58,077 nucleotides of DNA from Rubrivivax sp. Lineage in GTDB: Bacteria > Pseudomonadota > Gammaproteobacteria > Burkholderiales > Burkholderiaceae_C. Shown here piece by piece: positions 1 to 8,202 of this stretch. The position numbers were made by a program, and so were the translations under genes. The stretch lies in contig JADMJD010000215.1 in assembly GCA_018780805.1 (NCBI GenBank), positions 1 to 58,077 of the forward strand, read 5' to 3'. The notes beneath the pieces are model-generated. The model saw nothing but the letters and a program-made list of their open reading frames with translations. It had not been told where the DNA came from and did not search any database. The number at the start of each line of letters is the position of its first letter. Position 1 is the stretch's first letter.

Positions 1-147
1 CAACACCAAATAGGCACACGTTGATCCGGCCCGGGGAGTGTGCGGGTAGGTGGCACCGAGCCGAGGGGTGACCCTCGGCCCAGAGGAATGGCGGTCACGT
101 CGGGGCAACCCGACGCACAGAATCCGGCCTATCGGCCGACTTCACAC
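1..147 (+). ncRNA. rnpB: RNase P RNA (class A), 3' part
   Basis: This is the 3' third of the catalytic RNA of ribonuclease P, which matures the 5' ends of tRNAs. The sequence shows the conserved landmarks in the right order: ACCAAATAGGC near position 6, GCGGGTAGG at about 42-50, a hairpin (GCCGAGGGGTGACCCTCGGC, about 59-78), the AGAGGAATGGC block, and CACAGAATCCGGCCTATCGG near the 3' end, followed by TTCAC. The 5' part lies upstream of the window. No protein reading frame fits the same conservation. A short T run (147-151) follows, but I see no strong terminator hairpin before the repeats that begin at 152. The exact 3' end is uncertain by a few bases. Confidence 0.93.
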
Positions 148-151
148 TTTT

Positions 152-373
152 CAGCGCCCGCCGGGCCGCCCCAAGGGCGCGGTACCCCCTCGGGGGGCGC
201 GAGCGCAGCGAGCTGGGGGCTGGTTCAGCGCCCGCCGGGCCGCCCCAAGGGCGCGGTACCCCCTCGGGGGGCGCGAGCGCAGCGAGCTGGGGGCTGGTTC
301 AGCGCCCGCCGGGCCGCCCCAAGGGCGCGGCACCCCCTTGGGGGGCGTGAGCGCAGCGAGCTGGGGGCTGGTT
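152..373. repeat. Three tandem 74-bp GC-rich repeat units
   Basis: Three head-to-tail copies occupy 152-225, 226-299 and 300-373. Units 1 and 2 look identical; unit 3 differs at a few positions (GGCACC for GGTACC, CCTTGG for CCTCGG, CGTGAG for CGCGAG). Each unit contains two short inverted repeats, CCGCCCCAAGGGCGCGG and CCCCCTCGGGGGG, so each can fold into two stems in either strand. The array lies between the 3' end of rnpB and the stop codon of the dioxygenase gene on the other strand; the TGA (373-375) overlaps the last base of unit 3. Degenerate single copies in the opposite orientation occur at 18245-18359 and 26212-26299. I see no coding function; transcription termination or RNA processing of the flanking transcripts is an inference. 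Confidence 0.9.
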
Positions 374-999
374 CAGGCTGGGACCGTCAGCGTGTGACGG
401 GTCTGCCACTTCAGGCCATCGCCGCTGGCCGGGTCCAGCCGCATCGCCAGGCTGGTCTGCTCTTCGGCATCCAGTTGCCGCCACAGGAAGTCGCGGGCAT
501 TGCCCGGGTCGCCGGCCAGGAACAGCTGCGAGGTCAGCTCGCCAAAACTCGCGTGGCGCAGCTTCACATGGATGTGCGGCGTGCGGCCGGGGTAGGGCAC
601 GGGGCGGATGGTGCGAAAGCGCACCCCACCATCGGCCGCGGTGCGGGCCGCGCCAAAACCCTGGAAGGCCGGGTCGTGGTTGCCAGGCTCGGCGCGCACG
701 CCCGGGTGGCGGTACGCGGCCATCGCATCACATTGCCAGATCTCCACCTCGGTGCCGTCGATCACCCGCCCGCGGGCATCGGCCACCTGCAGCAGCAGCG
801 CCAGGTGTTCACCACGGGCCGCGGCGCTGCTGCCGGTGCGCGTGAGGTCGGCATCCCAGTCGGCGTCACCGCGCCAGCGTTTCGGTGGGTAGAACGGACC
901 GTCGGTCATCGGCGGCAGTACACGCCGGGTCTGGGCCAAGGCAGGGGTGGCGATCAGGGCGGCGGCCGAGGCCAGCATCAAGGTGCGACGGGTGTTCAT
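373..999 (-). CDS. Exported intradiol ring-cleavage dioxygenase-like protein
   Basis: A 208-residue protein with a signal peptide (residues 1-22, ending ALA; an RR pair at 4-5 makes Tat export possible). The mature part carries the TDGPFY motif (about 31-36) typical of intradiol dioxygenases and four candidate iron ligands: Tyr96, Tyr136, His142 and His144, the last three in PYPGRTPHIHVK. The spacing between the second Tyr and the His pair is shorter than in protocatechuate 3,4-dioxygenase beta chain, so it belongs to the small exported branch, not to a PcaGH pair. Enzymes of this fold open catechol-type rings between the two hydroxylated carbons; the real substrate cannot be read here. It stands alone and is divergent from the exporter gene, 57 bases away. 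Confidence 0.8.
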   Translation of the reverse strand: MNTRRTLMLASAAALIATPALAQTRRVLPPMTDGPFYPPKRWRGDADWDADLTRTGSSAAARGEHLALLLQVADARGRVIDGTEVEIWQCDAMAAYRHPGVRAEPGNHDPAFQGFGAARTAADGGVRFRTIRPVPYPGRTPHIHVKLRHASFGELTSQLFLAGDPGNARDFLWRQLDAEEQTSLAMRLDPASGDGLKWQTRHTLTVPA

Positions 1000-1056
1000 G
1001 CCCCATTGAAGCACCGGCCGGCGACCCGCCGCTACACTGGGGTTTTCCCCCGCACC

Positions 1057-2265
1057 ATGAACCCGAACGCTGCCACCCTCTGGCGCGGCCCGCGCTGGAC
1101 GCTGGCTGCGTTGCTCGCCACCCTGGGCATGCTCGGGCCGTTTGCGATCGACACCTACCTGCCGGCCTTCGCCGGCATCGCGGGTTCGCTGGACGCGACG
1201 CCGCTGCAGATGCAGCAGACGCTGTCGAGCTACCTGTTCGGCTTTGCGCTGATGAACCTGTTCCACGGGGCCCTGGCCGACAGCTTCGGCCGCCGGCCCG
1301 TGGTGCTGTGGGGCGTGGGCCTGTTCACGCTGGCCTCGGTGGGCTGCGCGCTGTCGCAGACCATCGCCTGGCTGATCTTCTTCCGCGCCCTGCAAGGCCT
1401 GGCCGCCGGTGCGGGCATGGTGGTGTCGCGCGCCATCATCCGCGACATGTTCCCGCCGGCCGATGCGCAGCGGGTGATGTCGCAGGTGACGATCTACTTC
1501 GGCGTGGCGCCCGCCATCGCACCCATCATCGGCGGCTGGTTGTTCGTGCACACCGACTGGCACGTGATCTTCTGGTTCCTGGCCGGCACGGGTGCGCTGC
1601 TGTGGGCGAGCACCTGGCGCTTCCTGCCCGAGACGCTGCACATCGGCGACGTGCAGCGGTTCGACGTCGGCAACCTGATGGCCGGCTACAAGCAGATGGC
1701 CAGCAGCCCGCGTTTCATGATGCTGGTGCTGGCCAGCGGCATCCCGTTCAATGGCATGTTCCTGTACGTGCTGGCCGCGCCCACCTTCCTGGGCGAACAC
1801 CTGCACCTGGGCCCGACGCAGTTCTTCTGGTTCTTCGTCTGCACCATCGGCGGCATCATGGGCGGGGCCTGGTTGTCGGGCCGGCTGGCCGGGCGCATCA
1901 AACCGCGCCACCAGGTGCGGCACGGCTTCGTCATCATGCTCGTGGTGTCGCTGCTCAACGTGGCGCTGAACGCGCTGTTCGAGCCGCAGGTCTGGTGGGC
2001 ACTGGCGCCGATTGCGATCTTCGCCTTCGGCTGGTCGCTGATGGTGCCGGTGGTCACGCTGATGGTGCTGGACCAGGTGCCCGAGCGGCGTGGCATGGCC
2101 TCGTCGATGCAGGCCTGCATAGGCGCCGTGGCCAACGGTGTGGTGGCCGGTGTGGTGGCACCGCTGGTGATGCACAGCACGCTGGGTCTGGCGCTGGCCT
2201 CGCTGGCGATGATGGGCGTGGGCGTCGTCGCCTGGCTCTGGGTCAAGCCCCGGCTCGAGGTCTGA
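1057..2265 (+). CDS. Bcr/CflA-family multidrug efflux MFS transporter
   Basis: A 402-residue inner-membrane protein with about 12 hydrophobic segments. The opening (LGPFAIDTYLPAF, about 24-36) and the loop-2 motif GALADSFGRRPV are characteristic of the Bcr/CflA drug:H+ antiporter subfamily; the protein is full length. These proteins expel drugs such as bicyclomycin or chloramphenicol by proton exchange; the substrate here is unknown. The ATG at 1057 is preferred because the reading frame upstream runs into the divergent dioxygenase gene and loses hydrophobic character. It is probably transcribed from the short intergenic region shared with that gene. Confidence 0.88.
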   Translation: MNPNAATLWRGPRWTLAALLATLGMLGPFAIDTYLPAFAGIAGSLDATPLQMQQTLSSYLFGFALMNLFHGALADSFGRRPVVLWGVGLFTLASVGCALSQTIAWLIFFRALQGLAAGAGMVVSRAIIRDMFPPADAQRVMSQVTIYFGVAPAIAPIIGGWLFVHTDWHVIFWFLAGTGALLWASTWRFLPETLHIGDVQRFDVGNLMAGYKQMASSPRFMMLVLASGIPFNGMFLYVLAAPTFLGEHLHLGPTQFFWFFVCTIGGIMGGAWLSGRLAGRIKPRHQVRHGFVIMLVVSLLNVALNALFEPQVWWALAPIAIFAFGWSLMVPVVTLMVLDQVPERRGMASSMQACIGAVANGVVAGVVAPLVMHSTLGLALASLAMMGVGVVAWLWVKPRLEV

Positions 2266-2303
2266 GGTCCAGGCGCCGGACGCTGCGCGCCGCACCTGCA
2301 CTG

Positions 2304-2317
2304 TTGATTCACATCAA
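2304..2317. promoter_or_regulatory. FNR/Anr-type binding site
   Basis: TTGATTCACATCAA is a perfect match to the FNR consensus TTGAT-N4-ATCAA. Its centre is about 66 bases before the ATG of the diheme cytochrome gene. If the site acts at -41.5, transcription would start near 2352; the -10 region there (around GAGCAT) is weak, as expected for an activator-dependent promoter. It suggests that the two cytochrome genes that follow are switched on when oxygen is low. Confidence 0.75.
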
Positions 2318-2376
2318 CGGTGCCGCGTCGCCCCAGGTGGAGCATGGCTCGTTCATCACGGACGAGGAGACTTCAC

Positions 2377-3102
2377 ATGCACAAGATCACCATGGGCTTC
2401 ACGGCGGGCCTGGGGCAAGCCCTGCTCTCGGTTGTTTTGCTGGCAGGCGCTGCGGTGCCGGCAGGGGCTGCGGAGACCGAGTCCTCGGTGGCACGCGGGG
2501 GCCGTTTGTACGACAAGTGGTGGGACGAAAACAAGGCCGCCAAGCCGACCGGTGCGCACCCGGCCTACCCGGTGAAGGGCGGCAAGTACGCCAACGACAA
2601 CTCCTGGCGCTGCAAGGAGTGCCACGGCTGGGACTACAAGGGCAAGGACGGGGCCTACGCCAAGGGCGCACACACCAGCGGCATCAAGGGCATCCACGGC
2701 GCCGCGGGCAAGGACCCGGCCGCCATCGCCGCGGTGCTGCGCGACAAGACCCACGGCTACACCGACGCGCAGCTTGGCGCCAAGGACCTGTCCGATCTGG
2801 CCTTGTTCGTGTCCAAGGGCCAGGGCAACCTGGCCAAACACGTGTCGGCCGACAACAAGTCCACTGGGGATGCCGCCAAGGGCGAGGTCTACTTCAACAC
2901 GGTCTGCGCCGGCTGCCACGGCCTGGATGGCAAGAAGCTCAAGGATGCGCCGCCACTGGGCTCGGTGGCCGACAACGCCGCGGAGATGATGCACAAGCTG
3001 CAGAACGGGCAGGCCGGTGAAGACATGCCGGCGCTGCGTGCGCTGGACACGCAGATCTCGGCCGATCTGGCGGCCTACCTGACCAGGCTGCCGGCCAAGT
3101 GA
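2377..3102 (+). CDS. Periplasmic diheme cytochrome c
   Basis: A 241-residue protein with a signal peptide (about 1-31, ending AGAA) and two heme c attachment motifs, CKECH (79-83) and CAGCH (177-181), each in a cytochrome c domain. A Met in GEDMPALR (about 219) is a candidate axial ligand for the second heme; no such Met is obvious in the first domain. It should carry electrons in the periplasm. It lies 7 bases before the NapC/NirT-like gene and 60 bases behind the FNR-type box, so the two products probably form one quinol-to-periplasm electron route used under low oxygen. The terminal acceptor is not in the window. Confidence 0.88.
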   Translation: MHKITMGFTAGLGQALLSVVLLAGAAVPAGAAETESSVARGGRLYDKWWDENKAAKPTGAHPAYPVKGGKYANDNSWRCKECHGWDYKGKDGAYAKGAHTSGIKGIHGAAGKDPAAIAAVLRDKTHGYTDAQLGAKDLSDLALFVSKGQGNLAKHVSADNKSTGDAAKGEVYFNTVCAGCHGLDGKKLKDAPPLGSVADNAAEMMHKLQNGQAGEDMPALRALDTQISADLAAYLTRLPAK

Positions 3103-3109
3103 GCGCCAC

Positions 3110-3652
3110 GTGAGCGTCAGGCGCTGGGGCATCGGCGCCCTGTGGGCCGTGGGTGCCGCAGGCGCCGTGGCCGGCATCGTTTTCTGGGGCGGCTTCAACA
3201 CCGCCATGGAGGCCACCAACTCGATGGCGTTCTGCATCTCGTGCCACGAGATGCAGGACAACGTCTACCAGGAGTACCTGAAGAGCCCGCACTACCGCAA
3301 TGCCTCCGGTGTGCGGGCCATCTGCTCGGACTGCCACGTGCCCAAGGCCTGGGGGCCCAAGGTCTGGCGCAAGATCCAGGCGTCCAACGAGCTCTACCAC
3401 CACCTGCGCGGCAGCATCGACACGCCGGAAAAGTTCGAAGCCAAACGTGCCGAACTGGCCGAACATGTGTGGGCGACGATGGCCGCCAACGACTCGCGGG
3501 AGTGCCGCAACTGCCACAGCTGGGACGCGATGGACCACCAAAAACAAACGCCGCGCGGCGCCGAAAAAATGCAGGTCGGCAAGCAGGAAGGCAAGACCTG
3601 CATCGACTGCCACAAGGGCATCGCCCATGCCCTGCCCAAGCGCGATGACTGA
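3110..3652 (+). CDS. NapC/NirT-family tetraheme cytochrome c, quinol dehydrogenase
   Basis: A 180-residue membrane-anchored protein: one N-terminal transmembrane helix (about 8-30, uncleaved) followed by a periplasmic domain with four heme motifs, CISCH (42-46), CSDCH (72-76), CRNCH (132-136) and CIDCH (164-168). This is the size and pattern of NapC/NirT proteins, which oxidise membrane quinol and hand electrons to periplasmic reductases. Start is GTG at 3110, 7 bases after the diheme gene; no better start preserves the membrane anchor. No nitrate, nitrite or TMAO reductase gene is nearby, so the partner is presumably the diheme protein next door or an unlinked reductase. Confidence 0.92.
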   Translation: MSVRRWGIGALWAVGAAGAVAGIVFWGGFNTAMEATNSMAFCISCHEMQDNVYQEYLKSPHYRNASGVRAICSDCHVPKAWGPKVWRKIQASNELYHHLRGSIDTPEKFEAKRAELAEHVWATMAANDSRECRNCHSWDAMDHQKQTPRGAEKMQVGKQEGKTCIDCHKGIAHALPKRDD

Positions 3653-3669
3653 GCCAGGCGCTCCAAGGT

Positions 3670-4710
3670 TCAGGGCAGGTTCTCCCGCAGCACGATGCTG
3701 ATGCGAACCGGCTCCACGCCAGCGCTGGCGCTGCGGCCGTCGCGCAGGTTGGTGAAGATGCGCACGCTGTTCAGCAGCATGGTCTGCGGATGCTGGTTGA
3801 TCACCGCGTCCAGCGTGCCGCTGATCAGCAGCGCCCGCGTGTCGGGGGTCAGGCCATGGGCCACAAACACCGGGCGCGCGCCCGCTTGCTGTGCGGCGTG
3901 CGCCTGCAGCGCACGGCCCACCCCTTCGGCACCGCCGCCGATGTTGTAGAGGCCGACCAGATCGGGGTGCTGCGCCAGCAGCGTGCGGGTCAGGCGTTCG
4001 TTGGTGTCGGCGTCGTCGCGGCCTTCGCGCACCCCCACCACCTGCAGGCCGGGGAACTGTTCGTTCATCAGCTGCAGGAAACCGTGTTCGCGGTCTTCGT
4101 GGCCGCGGTAGGCCAGCGAGCCGGCGATCATGGCCACCGGTCCGCGCCGCCCGCCCAGAAAGCGCCCGATCAGCGTGGCCGCTGTGCGGCCGGCGGCGTG
4201 GTTGTCCATGCCCACGCAGGCCTCGCGCCGAGAATCTGGCAGGTCGGAGATCAGTGTCAGCACGTGCACGCCTGCGTCCACCAGTTCGTCCACCGCAGCG
4301 CGCACCCGCGGGTGCTCCAGCGCCATGAAGGCCAGGCCCTGGGCGCGCCGCCCGTGCCGCCGCAGCGCCGCGGCCACCTTGGCCGGGTCGAAGCTGTCGA
4401 TGAAAAACGCGCGGCAGTGCACGTTGTAGGGCAGCAGTGCTTCGCCCGCGCCGTTGATGCCGTCACCCAGCATGCGCAGGTAGCGGTTGGTGCCGGCCGG
4501 CAGCAGGAAGGCCAGCGGCATCGGCGGCGGCTGCAGCGTGCGCCACAGGTCGGCCTCGGGCAGGTAGTGCAGCGCCGCCGCGGCCTTCAGCACCCGTTGC
4601 GCCGTGGCCGGCCGAACGGGCACACGCCCGTGCAGCACACGGTCCACCGTGGCCGTGGAAACCCTTGCATGCTGGGCGATGTCGGTGATGCGGCTGCGGT
4701 GTGAATCCAT
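3670..4710 (-). CDS. LacI-family transcriptional regulator
   Basis: A 346-residue DNA-binding regulator. The N-terminal helix-turn-helix (about 8-30, ITDIAQHARVSTATVDRVLH) and hinge are typical of LacI/GalR proteins, followed by a periplasmic-binding-protein-like sugar sensor domain. The ATG at 4710 is chosen over an in-frame TTG one codon earlier. It is divergent from the TRAP/RuBisCO-like cassette with 109 bases between the starts, so it very probably controls that cassette and responds to its substrate or an intermediate. Its own gene ends 17 bases from the cytochrome gene, tail to tail. Confidence 0.9.
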   Translation of the reverse strand: MDSHRSRITDIAQHARVSTATVDRVLHGRVPVRPATAQRVLKAAAALHYLPEADLWRTLQPPPMPLAFLLPAGTNRYLRMLGDGINGAGEALLPYNVHCRAFFIDSFDPAKVAAALRRHGRRAQGLAFMALEHPRVRAAVDELVDAGVHVLTLISDLPDSRREACVGMDNHAAGRTAATLIGRFLGGRRGPVAMIAGSLAYRGHEDREHGFLQLMNEQFPGLQVVGVREGRDDADTNERLTRTLLAQHPDLVGLYNIGGGAEGVGRALQAHAAQQAGARPVFVAHGLTPDTRALLISGTLDAVINQHPQTMLLNSVRIFTNLRDGRSASAGVEPVRISIVLRENLP

Positions 4711-4819
4711 CAAAAACCATCATGCCCGAAGATTGCCGCGGCCGGTCGTGGCCTTTATGGTGCCAACAGGTGCAAGCCGGTGCATCGATTCCATCAAGAT
4801 CCGGCACGGAGACAACAAC
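4711..4819. promoter_or_regulatory. Divergent control region with three GGTGC repeats
   Basis: The region separates the LacI-type gene from the TRAP operon. It holds three copies of GGTGC at 4759-4763, 4769-4773 and 4779-4783, spaced exactly 10 bases apart and therefore on one face of the helix. A Shine-Dalgarno-like GGAG lies about 8 bases before the ATG at 4820. I found no convincing LacI-type palindrome and no clear -35/-10 pair. Confidence 0.45.
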
Positions 4820-5833
4820 ATGACCGCACACCGCCCGACCCTTGCCCGCCGCACGCTGTTTGCGCTGGCGGCCACCGCCTGCCTGTTCACGCTGCCGGCC
4901 CAGGCCCAGAAGACGCTGGAGTTGCGCTATGGCCACATGAACCCGCCTACCAGCGCGGCCGGCCTGCAGGCCACCTGGCTGGCCGAGGCCATCGCCAAGA
5001 ACACCGGTGGGCAGATCAAGGTCACGGTCTACCCGTCGTCGCAACTGGGCAAGCTGCAGGAGCTGGCCGAGGCCGTGTCCACCGGCACCATCGCGCTGTC
5101 GCACAACACCGCCGCCGGCATCGGATCGCTGCATGAGCCGTTTGCCGCGCTGGACACACCCTACCTGTACCGCGACGTGGACCACCTGATGAAGGTGGTG
5201 GACGTCAACTCGCCGGTGATGAAGGGCCTCAACGACGGCCTGGTCAAGGCCGCCGGTGTGCGGGTGCTGTACGCGTATTACTTCGGCACCCGCCACCTGA
5301 CCACCAACAAGCTGGTCAAACAACCGGCCGACCTGGCAGGCCAGAAGATCCGTGCGATCCCGTTCCCGATCTACATGACGACGGTGGAGTCCATGGGTGC
5401 CGTGCCGGTGCCGGTGGACTGGTCCGAGGTGCCCACCGCGCTGGCCACCGGCAAGGTCAACGGGCAGGAGAACCCGGTCAACGTGGTGCTGTCGTCCAAG
5501 CTCTACGAATCGCAGTCGCACCTGATGCAGACCGGCCACATCATGAACGCGCAGGTGATCGTGATCAACGAACGCACCTGGCAAGGCCTGTCGGCCGCGC
5601 AGCGTGACCAGCTCACCGCCGCCGCGAACGAAGTGCGCCGCCGCGCCACCGACTCCGTGCGCGGCCAGGAGGCCAGCGAAACCGAAGAGCTGAAGAAGCT
5701 CAAGATGACGGTGGTCGGCCCCGCCGAGGGCCTGGACCTGGTGGCCTTCCGCGGCGCGGCGCGCAAGGCGGTGGACGCCAAGTTCGGCGCCAAGTACGGC
5801 GAGCTGTACAAGGCCATCGAAGCCGTCCGCTGA
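4820..5833 (+). CDS. TRAP transporter solute-binding protein (DctP family)
   Basis: A 337-residue periplasmic binding protein with a cleavable signal peptide (about 1-29, ending AQA). The mature sequence has the DctP fold signatures: LRYGHMNPP at its start, the SSQLGK element, and the ligand-binding stretch around ADLAGQKIRAIP, where an Arg usually grips a carboxylate. It captures an acidic solute and delivers it to the two membrane subunits encoded directly downstream. The neighbouring catabolic genes suggest that the ligand is a branched or short sugar acid, which is inference. ATG at 4820 has GGAG upstream. Confidence 0.92.
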   Translation: MTAHRPTLARRTLFALAATACLFTLPAQAQKTLELRYGHMNPPTSAAGLQATWLAEAIAKNTGGQIKVTVYPSSQLGKLQELAEAVSTGTIALSHNTAAGIGSLHEPFAALDTPYLYRDVDHLMKVVDVNSPVMKGLNDGLVKAAGVRVLYAYYFGTRHLTTNKLVKQPADLAGQKIRAIPFPIYMTTVESMGAVPVPVDWSEVPTALATGKVNGQENPVNVVLSSKLYESQSHLMQTGHIMNAQVIVINERTWQGLSAAQRDQLTAAANEVRRRATDSVRGQEASETEELKKLKMTVVGPAEGLDLVAFRGAARKAVDAKFGAKYGELYKAIEAVR

Positions 5834-6375
5834 TGGACCAGCCCACCTCTTCGGCCGGTGTGCGGGTGCCGGCCGGGCCGCTGCGTCCGCTGCTGCTGCC
5901 GCTGTGCCGCGCCTTCGAGTGGGTGGCGATGGCGCTGCTGGTGGCCTGCACCACCGCCATCATGGTCGAGGTGGTGGCACGTGGTCTGTTCGACCTGGGC
6001 CTGCCCGGTGCCGGTGAGCTGGCCAAGTACGCTGGCCTGGGCCTGATCTTCCTGACCGTGCCGCTGCTGCTGGCGCAGGACACACATGTCCGGGTCGACA
6101 TGGTGTTCCAGCTCACACGCGGTGTGCCGCGGCGTGTGCTGGCCCTGTTCAACGAGCTGGCGACACTGGCCTTCTGCGTGCTGTTCCTGGTGTCGTGCTG
6201 GTGGTTCATGCAGCGCGCGGCCAATTTCTCGACACCGGCGCTGGCCATCCCCAACCTCTGGTACTACATGCCCGCGATCGCCGGCATGGTGCTGACCACG
6301 CTGGTGGCGCTGGACCGCGTGCTCGGCATGCTGCTCGGCCGCCGCGCCGCACCCGACGAGGTCCGGCCATGCTGA
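5833..6375 (+). CDS. TRAP transporter small membrane subunit (DctQ family)
   Basis: A 180-residue protein with four hydrophobic segments and the family pattern around GAGELAKYAGLGLIFL and DTHVRVDMVF. It is the small integral subunit linking the binding protein to the large permease. Its ATG overlaps the stop of the binding-protein gene (TGATG), and its end overlaps the large subunit by 7 bases, so the three subunits should be made in a fixed ratio by coupled translation. Confidence 0.92.
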   Translation: MDQPTSSAGVRVPAGPLRPLLLPLCRAFEWVAMALLVACTTAIMVEVVARGLFDLGLPGAGELAKYAGLGLIFLTVPLLLAQDTHVRVDMVFQLTRGVPRRVLALFNELATLAFCVLFLVSCWWFMQRAANFSTPALAIPNLWYYMPAIAGMVLTTLVALDRVLGMLLGRRAAPDEVRPC

Positions 6376-7649
6376 GCCTGACCGCGATCGTTCTCTTCTT
6401 CGCGCTGCTGCTGAGCGGCACGCCGGTGGCGGTGGCGCTGGGCCTGGGCTCGGCCGTGGCGTTGTGGTGGTTCGACATGCCGCTGGCCGTGATCGCACAG
6501 CGCATCGTCAACGCACTCGACTCCACCACGCTGCTCGCGGTGCCGATGTTCATCTTCGCCGCGGCGCTGTTCAGCGTCACCGGGCTGACGACGCAGCTGT
6601 TCGACTTCATCCGCATGCTGATCGGCCGCATCCGCGGCGGCCTGGGCTACGTCACGGTGCTGACGCACCTGGTGTTCTCCGGCGTGTCGGGTGCGGCGCT
6701 GGCCGACATCGGCGCCCTGGGCAAGATCCAGATCGACATGATGCGCGAGCAGGGCTACAAGGACAGTTTCTCGGCCGGCATCTGCATGGCCGCGGCCACG
6801 CTGGGGCCGATCTTTCCGCCGTCGATCCCGCTCGTGATCTTCGCGATGGCGGCCGAGGTCTCGCCGGTCAAGGTGCTGATCGCCGGCATCATCCCGTCCA
6901 TCATCATCGCGCTGTTCCTGATGGGCATGGTGTGGTGGATCGCGCGCCGCGCCGGCCTGCCACGCGACACCATCAGCGTCACGCGCGCGCAGTTCCTGAA
7001 CCGGCTGTGGTTCGCGCTGCCGGCGCTGCTGGCACCGGTGGTGCTGATCGGCGGCATCCTGTTCGGCATCTTCGGCGAGACCGAAGCTGCGGCCGTCACC
7101 GTGGTCTATGCACTGGCGGCCGGGGTGTTTTTCTACCGCGCGCTCAACTGGCGCGGCTTCGTCGCGGCACTGCGCGAGACCGTGCGCTCCACCGCGGGTG
7201 TGATGTTCATCGTCGGCGCCGCGGCGCTGTTCGCCTGGGTGCTGACCATCGACCAGGTGCCCACCAAGGCCGCCGACCTGCTCCTGGGCCTGTCGAAGAA
7301 CCCCTGGGTCCTGCTGCTGATCGTCAACGGCCTGCTGCTGGTGGTCGGCATGATCATGGAGACCATCGCGGCGATCCTGATCCTCACGCCCATCGTCGTG
7401 CCCGCACTGGCCGCGGCCGGTGTCGACCCGGTGCACCTGGGCGTGGTCGTGGTGCTGAACCTGATGATCGGCCTGCTCACGCCGCCGGTGGGCATGAGCC
7501 TGTACATGGTCAGCAGCGTGTCGGGCATGCCGGTGGAACGGGTGATCTCGGCCGCCGTGCCCTGGATCGTCTGCCTGCTGCTGTCGCTGGCCGCTGTCAC
7601 CTTCATCCCGGCCGCCTCGACCTGGCTGCCACAACTGATGCTCAACTAG
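6369..7649 (+). CDS. TRAP transporter large permease subunit (DctM family)
   Basis: A 426-residue, roughly 12-helix sodium-dependent permease. Family landmarks include GTPVAVALGLGSA near the start, FSGVSGAALADIGALG (about 100-115), LGPIFPPSIPLVI, and the C-terminal NLMIGLLTPPVGMSLY. It forms the translocation path for the solute bound by the DctP-type protein. It is full length and sits in the operon immediately before the VOC, RuBisCO-like and kinase genes. Confidence 0.94.
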   Translation: MLSLTAIVLFFALLLSGTPVAVALGLGSAVALWWFDMPLAVIAQRIVNALDSTTLLAVPMFIFAAALFSVTGLTTQLFDFIRMLIGRIRGGLGYVTVLTHLVFSGVSGAALADIGALGKIQIDMMREQGYKDSFSAGICMAAATLGPIFPPSIPLVIFAMAAEVSPVKVLIAGIIPSIIIALFLMGMVWWIARRAGLPRDTISVTRAQFLNRLWFALPALLAPVVLIGGILFGIFGETEAAAVTVVYALAAGVFFYRALNWRGFVAALRETVRSTAGVMFIVGAAALFAWVLTIDQVPTKAADLLLGLSKNPWVLLLIVNGLLLVVGMIMETIAAILILTPIVVPALAAAGVDPVHLGVVVVLNLMIGLLTPPVGMSLYMVSSVSGMPVERVISAAVPWIVCLLLSLAAVTFIPAASTWLPQLMLN

Positions 7650-7659
7650 AGGCCACCCC

Positions 7660-8202
7660 ATGAGCCGATTTTTCGGAGAGATCCGCCAGGTGGCCTACCT
7701 CGTGCCGGACATCGAGGCCGCGATGGACCACTGGGCCCGTGTGCTGGGCGTGGGCCCCTGGTACTACAACCCGCGGGTGCCGATCCGCAACTACTTCTAC
7801 CGCGGCGAGCGCCACGAGCCGCACAACTCGGTGGCGCTGGCCAACGCCGGCGGGCTGCAGATCGAGCTGCTGCAGACGCGCAACGACGTGCCGTCGATGT
7901 ACCGCGATTTCCTGCGCGCCGGCCACCAGGGCGTGCAGCACGTGGCCTACTGGACGGAAGACTTCGACGCCGACCTCGCACGTGCCGACGCCGCGGGTTT
8001 TGTCGTCTGCATGGGGGGCGAGGTGGGCGACAACGGGCGCTTCGTCTACTTCGAAGACCGTTCACCGCTGCCGGGCACGACCATCGAATTGTCGGAAGTC
8101 GCTGGCCCCAAGGGCAAACTTTTCAAGCTGATCCGCGAAGCGGCGATGGGCTGGGACGGCAGCGAGCCGGTGCGGCCGTTCCCCGATCTGAGCAAGCTGT
8201 GA
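7660..8202 (+). CDS. VOC-superfamily (glyoxalase-fold) protein
   Basis: A 180-residue protein with two paired beta-alpha-beta-beta-beta units, as in methylmalonyl-CoA epimerase and glyoxalase I. Visible features are QVAYLVPDIEAAMDHW at the start, GVQHVAYWTEDFDADL in the second half and TTIELSE near the end, which supply His and Glu residues suited to a divalent metal site. It is encoded 10 bases after the TRAP permease and its stop overlaps the RuBisCO-like gene (GTGA). By position it should isomerise, epimerise or lactonise an intermediate upstream of the RuBisCO-like step; no closer assignment can be read from the sequence. Confidence 0.8.
   Translation: MSRFFGEIRQVAYLVPDIEAAMDHWARVLGVGPWYYNPRVPIRNYFYRGERHEPHNSVALANAGGLQIELLQTRNDVPSMYRDFLRAGHQGVQHVAYWTEDFDADLARADAAGFVVCMGGEVGDNGRFVYFEDRSPLPGTTIELSEVAGPKGKLFKLIREAAMGWDGSEPVRPFPDLSKL

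Noticed and set aside
152..373. CRISPR array
   Set aside because: The units are contiguous 74-base copies with no variable spacers and no cas genes are present.
373..2301. A long open frame on the minus strand covering both the dioxygenase and the exporter gene
   Set aside because: Only its last 208 codons match a protein family; the rest is the mirror of the exporter gene, with His/Gln/Arg-rich sequence typical of antisense frames in GC-rich DNA.
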